Position numbers and translations under genes: made by a program | In this document: in pieces, positions 6,294 to 11,472 of the stretch | How positions within the stretch are numbered: the first letter of the stretch is position 1 | Layout: each line of letters begins with the position of its first letter | Assembly (NCBI GenBank): GCA_905235425.1 | Contig: CAJOKY010000046.1 | Coordinates: forward strand, 1-11,472 | Source of the DNA: an uncultured Selenomonadaceae bacterium | GTDB taxonomy: Bacteria; Bacillota; Negativicutes; Selenomonadales; Selenomonadaceae | DNA length: 11,472 nt | Direction of reading: 5' to 3' | Notes under the pieces: model-generated | What the model was told of the DNA's origin: nothing | Database searches by the model: none | What the model saw: the letters and a program-made list of their open reading frames with translations, nothing else

Positions 6294-7484
6294 TTATTTT
6301 ACGCAGGCTTTCAGTTTTGCGTAGTTGGAATTTACAATGTCATTAGTCGTGTTAATCTTCGCGGCAATTTGAATATCCTGCCACGCTTCATTGTACATAC
6401 CCTGTCTGAAATGAGCAATGGCAATTTCATTTTGCGCCTCAACAAATCTGCTTTCAATCTGCAATGCACGCTTAAAATCGCTAATCGCGCCGTTGTAGTC
6501 ATTGCGTGAAAGTTTCAATAAACCGCGATTGTAATAACCGGTTTCAAAATTGGGCTTAATCTGTAACATTCTGTCATAAGTTTGAATGGCTTCTGCAACT
6601 TTACCGTTTTTCTCTTGAGCCAATGCTAAATCCCAAAGTGCGTCGGGTTCATCGGGTGTAATATTCACAGCCGCTTGAAAATCAGCCTCTGCACTTGTGA
6701 AATTTTTTTCGCCGTAATGAATTAAACCGCTAAGTACGAAATTAGCCGCGCGGTCTTCCGGCGTGTTACCTTCCCTTGCAACTTGTCCGACAGATTCGCC
6801 GCCTGAATACATTGCAAGCGCCTGTTGCCACAATCCTAAAATTTCTTGCCCGTAATTGTGACCTGGTGACGCCCATACGCCGTTTAATCCCGTCCAAGTA
6901 TGAATGTTGCCGAAAACATCGCGGCGATTGTTTACAATGTGATCATAGCGCGGGTCGACATTTTCACGCTTAGTGGGACGTGTTGACGTGTAAACTAAAA
7001 GGTGCTGAATGTGTGCGCGCGCGCCAATTTGCGGCGTAGGGAAGTAACCGCCTTTCACGCCGCCGCCGGTTGTACCGAGTCCGCAATAATTATTTTGATC
7101 CGGCGTAACGTCTCCGCCGTAATTCCACGTACCGGTTTCTTTAATCGCTTGACAAAGCGCGATATCGGGGCGAATACCTTCAACCGCGCCCTCTTCGTAG
7201 TAGTAGCTTACCAACTCTTCAACAGAGCAATTAATTTTCGGCTTGGGATTGCGTGCAAGAATAAATTTCACCATTTGAGATTGTGTTGCAACGGGTTCAC
7301 CAAAAATTGTAATGTCATTGGGATTTTCGCGCATAATAATTTTGGGAATGTCTTTAGACGCAGACTCGGTAAGTTGAGTTTGGCTTAAAAGCGCGTGATT
7401 AAATTCCGCCGCCTCGACGTTTTGAAAACTGATTAAAGCAACGAGCATAAGCACGGTTAAAGCTAATTTTAAAAATTTTTTCAT
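6294..7484 (-). CDS. Secreted glucosaminidase-domain wall hydrolase with C-terminal TPR repeats
   Basis: Predicted exported N-acetylglucosaminidase-type peptidoglycan hydrolase fused to protein-binding repeats, 396 aa. ATG 7484 has GGAGG seven nt upstream; the GTG one codon earlier is less likely. Signal peptide: MKKFLK, hydrophobic core to about residue 20, cleavage near VEA-A (25/26). Residues ~65-225 fit the glucosaminidase domain, with IALCQAIKETGTW (108-120) holding the presumed catalytic Glu116, then NNYCGLG (131-137) and a segment with IGARAHIQHL (153-162) that is usual in this family. Residues ~246-382 form about four TPR units (for example PDEPDALWDLALAQEKNGKV and YYNRGLLKLSRNDYNGAISD). 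TPRs suggest that it docks onto a wall-synthesis or divisome partner outside the membrane. It is first in the minus-strand envelope group, with its own promoter. Confidence 0.9.
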   Translation of the reverse strand: MKKFLKLALTVLMLVALISFQNVEAAEFNHALLSQTQLTESASKDIPKIIMRENPNDITIFGEPVATQSQMVKFILARNPKPKINCSVEELVSYYYEEGAVEGIRPDIALCQAIKETGTWNYGGDVTPDQNNYCGLGTTGGGVKGGYFPTPQIGARAHIQHLLVYTSTRPTKRENVDPRYDHIVNNRRDVFGNIHTWTGLNGVWASPGHNYGQEILGLWQQALAMYSGGESVGQVAREGNTPEDRAANFVLSGLIHYGEKNFTSAEADFQAAVNITPDEPDALWDLALAQEKNGKVAEAIQTYDRMLQIKPNFETGYYNRGLLKLSRNDYNGAISDFKRALQIESRFVEAQNEIAIAHFRQGMYNEAWQDIQIAAKINTTNDIVNSNYAKLKACVK

Positions 7485-7532
7485 CACAAAACCTCCACAT
7501 TTTTAAAGGAAATATTTTTCTTGCATAGAAGT

Positions 7533-7561
7533 ATTAGAAAACAAAATCTTAAATCTGTCAA
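7533..7561 (-). promoter_or_regulatory. Consensus promoter for the glucosaminidase gene
   Basis: Minus strand TTGACA (7556-7561, perfect -35), 17-nt spacer, TCTAAT (7533-7538, 5 of 6 matches to the -10). Transcription would start near 7526, about 40 nt before ATG 7484. It lies in the 117-nt gap shared with the divergent rpiB-like gene. For that gene I see only a -10-like TATATT (7574-7579) without a good -35, so its promoter is not assigned. Confidence 0.75.
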
Positions 7562-7601
7562 CAGTTTACTAAATATATTAACAGTTAAGGGGGGCGTTTT
7601 T

Positions 7602-8063
7602 ATGAAAATTGCAATGGCGAATGATCATGCCGGTACGCAACTTAAAAACGAAATTAAAAAATATCTTGAAAGTCAAGGACACGAAGTAAAAGATTTCGGC
7701 ACTTACGACGAGGAAGGTTGCGACCTTTCGGATTTTGTTTACCCTGCGGCGCTTGCCGTAGCTAAGGGCGAATGCGATCGCGGCATTTTTGTTGACGGCG
7801 TAGGTTACGGCAGTGCGCTTATCGCAAATAAAATTTACGGCATTTATGCCGCCGTCTGTCAAGATCCTTTCTGCGCACAGCTGTCACGCGAACACACCGA
7901 CTCCAATGTACTTTGTATCGGCGGTAAAATTATCGGCGGAGCTATCGCAATGGAAATTGTAAAAACGTGGATGAAGACCGAGCCTTTGACTGCAGAAAAA
8001 TATCGTCGCCGCGTTCAAAAAGTTGCCGACATCAATAACAAACATTGTGTTCCCGTTAAATAA
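7602..8063 (+). CDS. RpiB/LacA/LacB-family sugar-phosphate isomerase
   Basis: Family members interconvert ribose-5-P and ribulose-5-P (RpiB) or galactose-6-P and tagatose-6-P (LacAB). The ATG at 7602 has AAGGGGGG seven nt upstream; the frame is open to a TTG at 7521, but those 27 residues are not family-like. The protein has 153 aa, normal for the family. Visible motifs: ANDHAG (6-11, with the substrate-binding Asp8-His9), GSALIANK (70-77) and AQLSREHTDSNVL with its conserved His. The usual CGTGxG motif with the catalytic cysteine reads DGVGYG here, so Asp65 stands where E. coli RpiB has Cys66; LacA proteins also lack this cysteine. The call of family is firm, but RpiB activity is uncertain and a LacA-like or different isomerase role is possible. 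It is monocistronic, ending in a terminator. Confidence 0.88.
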   Translation: MKIAMANDHAGTQLKNEIKKYLESQGHEVKDFGTYDEEGCDLSDFVYPAALAVAKGECDRGIFVDGVGYGSALIANKIYGIYAAVCQDPFCAQLSREHTDSNVLCIGGKIIGGAIAMEIVKTWMKTEPLTAEKYRRRVQKVADINNKHCVPVK

Positions 8064-8121
8064 ACCTTACTTAAAAATTTTAGCAAAATATTTTCTTATG
8101 TCAATTAAACCAAATTAAAAA

Positions 8122-8152
8122 AGCCGCCGAGTTTCTCGACGGTTATTTTTTT
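8122..8152 (+). terminator. Rho-independent terminator after the rpiB-like gene
   Basis: Arms CCGCCGAG (8124-8131) and CTCGACGG (8135-8142) pair with one C/A mismatch around a TTT loop. The stem can be extended by G-T and A-T pairs, and TTATTTTTTT follows. It lies about 60 nt after the stop codon at 8061-8063. Confidence 0.85.
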
Positions 8153-8395
8153 AGCTGATAGCCGGTATGGCGTGTTGAATAAAGTAAATTATAATTAGAA
8201 ACGCGGCATTTCCGGCGTCCTTGCGCCAAAAGAAAGTTGATAAAAAAATAAATCATATTAGAAATTTGAATTAATCAACACGTCCTAGTGACATAAATTT
8301 TTCGGTTTTTATTTTTTTCGTACGATAAAGGATTATCATTAAATTTGCAGAATATTAAGCGAAGATAAATGAAATATCGGAAGGGGTTGAATTTC
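8153..8395. other. AT-rich intergenic region upstream of hpf
   Basis: Part of a 332-nt gap between the rpiB-like gene and hpf. Apart from the terminator at its left edge, I see no open reading frame with a ribosome site, no tRNA and no strong promoter. TTGAAT and TTGATA boxes occur around 8230-8275 but lack well-spaced -10 boxes; a GATAAA stands near 8334. A structured leader such as the raiA motif RNA cannot be ruled out by eye. Confidence 0.6.
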
Positions 8396-8953
8396 ATGGC
8401 AACATTCAACATCAGAGGTAAAAACACCGAAGTCACGCCGGCATTGCGCGAATACGTGGAAAAGCGCGTAGGAAAAATTAATCGCTACTTCGGCAACATT
8501 GACGAAATTTTTGTACTGTTGGCAGTTGAAAAAGATCGTCATATCGTCGAAGTCACGGCGGAAGTTCCCGGCGGGCTTATTCTGCGCGGCGAAGAGGCTA
8601 CAGGAGATATGTACACGTCAATAGACCTTGTCATTGAAAAACTTGAACGCCAAATTCGCAAGCAGAAAACCAAATTGGAAAGACGTTTCCGCGCAGGCGG
8701 CTTTAAGTCAGAATTAATCGAAGAACAAAAAGCTCAATCTCATCCCGAAGTTGAAGAGGATATCGGCGAATTTCCTATCGTCAAGACAAAGCGCTTTTTC
8801 GTCAAGCCTATGGACGTGCAGGAAGCGATTTTGCAGATGAACTTGCTCAATCATAATTTCTTCGTCTTCCGCGACGGCGTCACCAATGAAATTTGCGTAG
8901 TTTACAAGCGTAAAGACGGCGCTTATGGCTTGCTTGAATCTCAAAACGAATAA
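8396..8953 (+). CDS. hpf: Long-form ribosome hibernation promoting factor
   Basis: Binds the 30S decoding region and pairs two ribosomes into inactive 100S dimers in slow growth. ATG 8396 follows AAGGGG with a 9-nt gap; an in-frame ATG at 8369 would add nine non-family residues. The 185-aa product has both parts of the long form. The N-terminal S30AE/RaiA domain covers residues 1-~100 (FNIRGKNTEVTPALREYVEKR; DMYTSIDLVIEKLERQIRKQK). An acidic linker at ~105-125 follows, then the C-terminal dimerisation domain ~128-183 (VKTKRFFVKPMDVQEAILQM; HNFFVFRD; CVVYKRKDGAYGLLE). This length and C-terminus are typical of Firmicutes. It stands alone between two promoter/terminator-bearing gaps; how it is induced cannot be seen. 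Confidence 0.96.
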   Translation: MATFNIRGKNTEVTPALREYVEKRVGKINRYFGNIDEIFVLLAVEKDRHIVEVTAEVPGGLILRGEEATGDMYTSIDLVIEKLERQIRKQKTKLERRFRAGGFKSELIEEQKAQSHPEVEEDIGEFPIVKTKRFFVKPMDVQEAILQMNLLNHNFFVFRDGVTNEICVVYKRKDGAYGLLESQNE

Positions 8954-9024
8954 AAATTTCGGTGCGGCTTAAAATTTTGACGACGCGGTTTAGCTATCTG
9001 CAAAAGTGACAGTTTGCATTTTGA

Positions 9025-9053
9025 TTGACAAAAAAATTTTTCTGCGGTAAAAT
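9025..9053 (+). promoter_or_regulatory. Consensus promoter in front of the DUF2292 gene leader
   Basis: TTGACA (9025-9030), exactly 17 nt, then TAAAAT (9048-9053): one mismatch to the combined sigma-70 consensus. The predicted start is at about 9060, which gives a leader of about 100 nt before ATG 9160. That leader contains the terminator-like hairpin at 9095-9147. Confidence 0.8.
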
Positions 9054-9094
9054 TGCCGCTATGGATAAAAGAAACTTTATAGGTGATTCGATAA

Positions 9095-9147
9095 GCGGAA
9101 GCCTGCAAGTTTAGCGGAAGTTGAACTATGCGGGCTTTTCGCTTTTT
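9095..9147 (+). terminator. Terminator-shaped hairpin in the DUF2292 leader (attenuator or sRNA end)
   Basis: Left arm 9095-9106 (GCGGAAGCCTGC) pairs with right arm 9130-9142 (GCGGGCTTTTCGC) over 12 bp, with two G-T pairs and one bulged T. An inner stem of 6 bp joins AGTTTA (9108-9113) to TGAACT (9122-9127), and TTTTT (9143-9147) follows at once. The ribosome site AAGGTGA (9149-9155) and ATG 9160 come just after it. AGCGGAAG occurs twice (9094-9101 and 9113-9120), and the second copy could also pair with TTTCGC of the right arm, so two folds are possible. It could attenuate the DUF2292 gene, end a ~90-nt RNA from the 9025 promoter, or terminate hpf. Confidence 0.65.
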
Positions 9148-9159
9148 CAAGGTGAAACT

Positions 9160-9498
9160 ATGACAAAAAAAATTTCCGTAGGTACAATTCCCGACGAAGT
9201 TTTAAATTTCGTATTTGAAGAAATTTGTAAAATTCCAAACGGCGAAATTATTTTTATCGCGCAGGACGCTTGTCTAATCCAAATTGAAATTCATCACAAA
9301 CGGCGACTTACCGATTGGCGCGAAGACATTTTTCAGCGTGACGATAAAATTTTTGCCGCGCTTGCAAATAAAATTCGGCAGGAATTTTCAAAGCTTGATT
9401 ACGGGCAACTTTCGATAAAAATTCAAAAAGGTCACGTCGTACAGATTGAGCGCATTGTTCGCCATAGGTTCACGGGTCTTGACGGCGAGGGGATTTAG
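9160..9498 (+). CDS. Protein of two tandem DUF2292 (YezD-like) repeats
   Basis: Function unknown. ATG 9160 has AAGGTGA just upstream; the frame is open back to a TTG at 9121 inside the leader hairpin, which is unlikely to be used. The 112-aa protein ends in a good DUF2292 signature (residues ~65-105: a helix, DYGQLSIKIQKGHVVQIER). The first half repeats the same pattern (~12-51: a helix, PNGEIIFIAQDACLIQIEI). The two halves align without gaps at a 54-residue offset: Gly28/Gly82, Gln41-Ile-Glu/Gln95-Ile-Glu, Arg49/Arg103, Thr51/Thr105. Usual DUF2292 proteins are about 50-60 aa with a single unit. Small proteins of this family are often seen beside sulfur-assimilation genes, and metY and cysK follow here. 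The domain call is confident; a role in cysteine/methionine supply is inference. Confidence 0.87.
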   Translation: MTKKISVGTIPDEVLNFVFEEICKIPNGEIIFIAQDACLIQIEIHHKRRLTDWREDIFQRDDKIFAALANKIRQEFSKLDYGQLSIKIQKGHVVQIERIVRHRFTGLDGEGI

Positions 9499-9531
9499 GG
9501 ATCAGGGAGTAGGGAGCAGGGATTAGTAGTT
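9497..9531. repeat. 7-bp unit tract after the DUF2292 gene
   Basis: Four heptamers in phase: AGGGATC, AGGGAGT, AGGGAGC and AGGGATT (9497-9524), then a degenerate AGTAGTT (9525-9531). The first unit overlaps the TAG stop codon (9496-9498) of the DUF2292 gene by two bases. The units belong to the same sequence family as those at 1-169. No inverted half is seen here. Confidence 0.88.
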
Positions 9532-9608
9532 AAAAGTAAAATTATTGTGACAGTAAAAATTGAAATCTTTCATACCGGCAAAGTTTATAAATCAAAGGAG
9601 TTTTTAAA

Positions 9609-10898
9609 ATGAGTGAAAGAAAATACAAATTTGAAACGTTACAGTTACACGTAGGGCAGGAGCAGGCGGATCCCGTTACAGATTCCCGCGCAGTTCCGAT
9701 CTATCAAACTACGTCGTACGTATTTCATAACTTCGACCACGCGGCAGATCGTTTTGGTCTTCGTGACGCCGGAAATATTTATGGACGCTTGACTAATCCC
9801 ACGCAAGAAATTTTTGAAAAGCGTATCGCGGCATTGGAAGGCGGCACTTCTGCATTGGCATTGGCAAGCGGCGCGGCGGCTGTCACCTACACCGCGCAGG
9901 CTCTCGCACATAAGGGACAGCATATCGTAGCCGCTACGACGATTTACGGCGGCAGTTACAATCTTTTTGAACATACACTTCCCGACTACGGTATTGATAC
10001 AACTTTTGTTGACCCTACGCAAGGCGTTAAAGTTTTCGACAAAGCCGTTAAACCCAACACGCAATTTATTTTTATTGAATCTGTCGGCAATCCCAACGCG
10101 AATTTAATTGACATTAAAGCCGTTGCCGACATTGCGCATAAACATAAAATTCCGCTGGTTATCGACAACACCTTTGCAACGCCGTATCAGATTAGACCTT
10201 TTGAATACGGCGCTGATATCGTAATTCATTCGGCTACAAAATTTATTGGCGGTCACGGCACGACTTTAGGCGGCATTATTGTTGAAGGCGGCAAATTTGA
10301 CTGGGAAAAATCCGGCAAATTTTCATGGCTCGTTGAACCAAATGCAAGCTATCACGGCGTACAATTTTATAAAGCTCTCGGCGCGGCGGCATTTACGACG
10401 TACATTCGCGCTACAATTCTGCGCGATACCGGCGCGACTATTTCGCCGTTCAACGCATTTTTACTTTTGCAAGGTACGGAAACTTTATCTCTGCGCGTCG
10501 AACGTCATGTAGAAAACGCCTTGAAAGTTGTCGACTACCTCAGCAAAAATCCCAATGTCACGAAAGTCAATCACCCCGCCGTTAAAACGCACCCCGACCA
10601 TGAACTTTACAAAAAATATTTTCCGAACGGCGGCATTTCAATTTTTACATTTGAAATTAAAGGCGGCGCGGCGGCGGCGAAAAAGTTTATCGACAATCTG
10701 AAAATTTTCTCACTGCTTGCCAACGTTGCCGACGTAAAATCTTTGGTTATTCCCCCCGCCTCAACTACCCATTCGCAGATGAACGACGCCGAACTTGCCG
10801 CGTCGGGTATCACTCAATCGACGATTCGTCTTTCAATCGGCACTGAACACATTGACGACATTATTGCCGACCTTGAAGAAGGATTTAAGGCACTTTAA
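9609..10898 (+). CDS. metY: O-acetylhomoserine sulfhydrylase (PLP-dependent)
   Basis: Makes homocysteine from O-acetylhomoserine and sulfide, with PLP as cofactor, feeding methionine synthesis. ATG 9609 has AAAGGAG at an 8-nt gap. The length of 429 aa is normal for MetY and longer than MetB/MetC (about 380-400), which supports this member of the Cys/Met-metabolism family. Residues seen: YGRLTNPT (58-65, PLP phosphate contact from the partner subunit), SG (87-88), Tyr113 (ring stacking), Asp186 (VIDNTFATP, pyridine nitrogen), Lys211 in HSATKFIGGHG (Schiff-base lysine) and Arg407 in RLSIGTEH (substrate carboxylate). It is followed after 21 nt by cysK with its own GGAGG, clearly an operon. No SAM riboswitch or T-box is visible in the 110 nt upstream. 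Confidence 0.95.
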   Translation: MSERKYKFETLQLHVGQEQADPVTDSRAVPIYQTTSYVFHNFDHAADRFGLRDAGNIYGRLTNPTQEIFEKRIAALEGGTSALALASGAAAVTYTAQALAHKGQHIVAATTIYGGSYNLFEHTLPDYGIDTTFVDPTQGVKVFDKAVKPNTQFIFIESVGNPNANLIDIKAVADIAHKHKIPLVIDNTFATPYQIRPFEYGADIVIHSATKFIGGHGTTLGGIIVEGGKFDWEKSGKFSWLVEPNASYHGVQFYKALGAAAFTTYIRATILRDTGATISPFNAFLLLQGTETLSLRVERHVENALKVVDYLSKNPNVTKVNHPAVKTHPDHELYKKYFPNGGISIFTFEIKGGAAAAKKFIDNLKIFSLLANVADVKSLVIPPASTTHSQMNDAELAASGITQSTIRLSIGTEHIDDIIADLEEGFKAL

Positions 10899-10919
10899 AA
10901 TATTTTGGAGGAAAATTTC

Positions 10920-11472
10920 ATGAGTAAAATTTATACCAGTGTCACGGAATTAATCGGTAACACGCCGATTTTGGAGGCAAAAAATTTTTCAGCCGCGTTT
11001 AATGTCAATGCTAAAATTCTTGTCAAGCTTGAATACTTCAACCCCGCCGGAAGTGTCAAAGACCGCATTGCTAAGGCTATGATTGAGAAGGCGGAGCAGG
11101 AAGGCAAGCTTAAGGCTGATTCGGTTATAATTGAACCGACCAGCGGCAACACAGGCATTGGTCTTGCAAGCGTCGCGGCGGCTAGAGGTTACCGCGCAAT
11201 TTTGACAATGCCGGAAACAATGAGTGTTGAACGTCGCAATTTATTGAAAGCTTACGGCGCGGAAATTGTTTTGACTGAAGGCGCTAAGGGTATGAAAGGC
11301 GCCATTGCGAAGGCGGAGGAGTTGGCTAAAGAAATTCCCAATGCCTTTATACCGAGTCAATTCACCAATCCCGAAAATCCTGCGATTCACGAAGCTACAA
11401 CGGGACCGGAAATTTGGCGCGACACTGACGGCGCTGTTGACGTATTTATTGCAGGTGTATTTTCCAGGCTCC
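10920..11472 (+). CDS. cysK: Cysteine synthase A, 5' part (runs off the window)
   Basis: O-acetylserine sulfhydrylase, which joins sulfide to O-acetylserine to form cysteine using PLP. ATG 10920 follows GGAGG with a 7-nt gap, 21 nt after metY. The 184 residues present include ELIGNTP (10-16), NPAGSVKDR with PLP Lys47 (41-49), PTSGNTGIGLA (73-83), MPETMSVERR (97-106, substrate loop) and PSQFTNPENP (145-154). Up to residue 180 (DVFIAGV) it follows the family closely. The next residues should be the phosphate-binding GTGGT loop but read FSRL, so the last ~12 bases of the window do not look like cysK. With metY it uses sulfide for both cysteine and homocysteine. Confidence 0.93.
   Translation, partial: MSKIYTSVTELIGNTPILEAKNFSAAFNVNAKILVKLEYFNPAGSVKDRIAKAMIEKAEQEGKLKADSVIIEPTSGNTGIGLASVAAARGYRAILTMPETMSVERRNLLKAYGAEIVLTEGAKGMKGAIAKAEELAKEIPNAFIPSQFTNPENPAIHEATTGPEIWRDTDGAVDVFIAGVFSRL

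Noticed and set aside
8153..8395. raiA motif RNA upstream of hpf
   Set aside because: The position would fit, but I cannot see a clear set of conserved stems by eye. Left as a search to run rather than a feature.
9061..9114. 17-codon leader peptide at the predicted transcript start
   Set aside because: Its ATG would be at the first base of the RNA with no ribosome site, and it has no run of Cys or Met codons as classical attenuation would need.
9499..9608. SAM riboswitch or T-box in front of metY
   Set aside because: None of the conserved core sequences is present; only the heptamer tract and AT-rich DNA are seen.
9645..10064. Minus-strand open frame of 139 residues
   Set aside because: Antisense shadow of metY; Cys/Arg-rich composition typical of reverse reading.

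Overview
The window looks like chromosomal DNA from a moderately AT-rich, Shine-Dalgarno-using bacterium of the Firmicutes type, most likely a Negativicutes (Selenomonas/Acidaminococcus side). This is an inference from strong GGAGG ribosome sites, consensus TTGACA/TATAAT-like promoters, a long-form HPF, an LCP protein, NlpC/P60 and glucosaminidase wall hydrolases, and a MetY-CysK pair. No marker gene fixes the taxon. Both ends look like assembly ends: the left edge lies inside a repeat, and the right edge lies inside cysK with a doubtful last dozen bases.

Left block (1-7484, all minus strand) is an envelope region. In transcription order: a secreted glucosaminidase-TPR protein with a consensus promoter (7533-7561); a CatB/XAT-like hexapeptide acyltransferase whose 5' end appears frameshifted at a run of seven C; a LytR-CpsA-Psr (LCP) protein with a long Asp/Arg/Ser/Tyr-rich tail; a family-2 glycosyltransferase; then, after a new promoter (2439-2467), two unrecognised small proteins (183 and 118 aa) and a secreted NlpC/P60 endopeptidase. 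Together they suggest synthesis, attachment and remodelling of a cell-wall glycan.

Right block (7602-11472, all plus strand) is metabolic and housekeeping. It holds an RpiB/LacA/LacB-type isomerase with a clear terminator, a long-form ribosome hibernation factor, and then a sulfur group: a 112-aa protein made of two DUF2292 (YezD-like) repeats, O-acetylhomoserine sulfhydrylase (metY) and the first part of cysK. A consensus promoter followed by a terminator-shaped hairpin lies in front of the DUF2292 gene, so this gene may be controlled by attenuation, or a small RNA may be made there.

The most unusual pattern is three intergenic tracts built from 7-bp units (1-169, 3612-3702, 9497-9531). Each starts at, or in phase with, the stop codon of a gene, and two of them reverse orientation midway so that they form imperfect palindromes. 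The other leading observations are the poly-C frameshift, the double DUF2292 protein with its leader hairpin, and an RpiB homologue lacking the usual catalytic cysteine.
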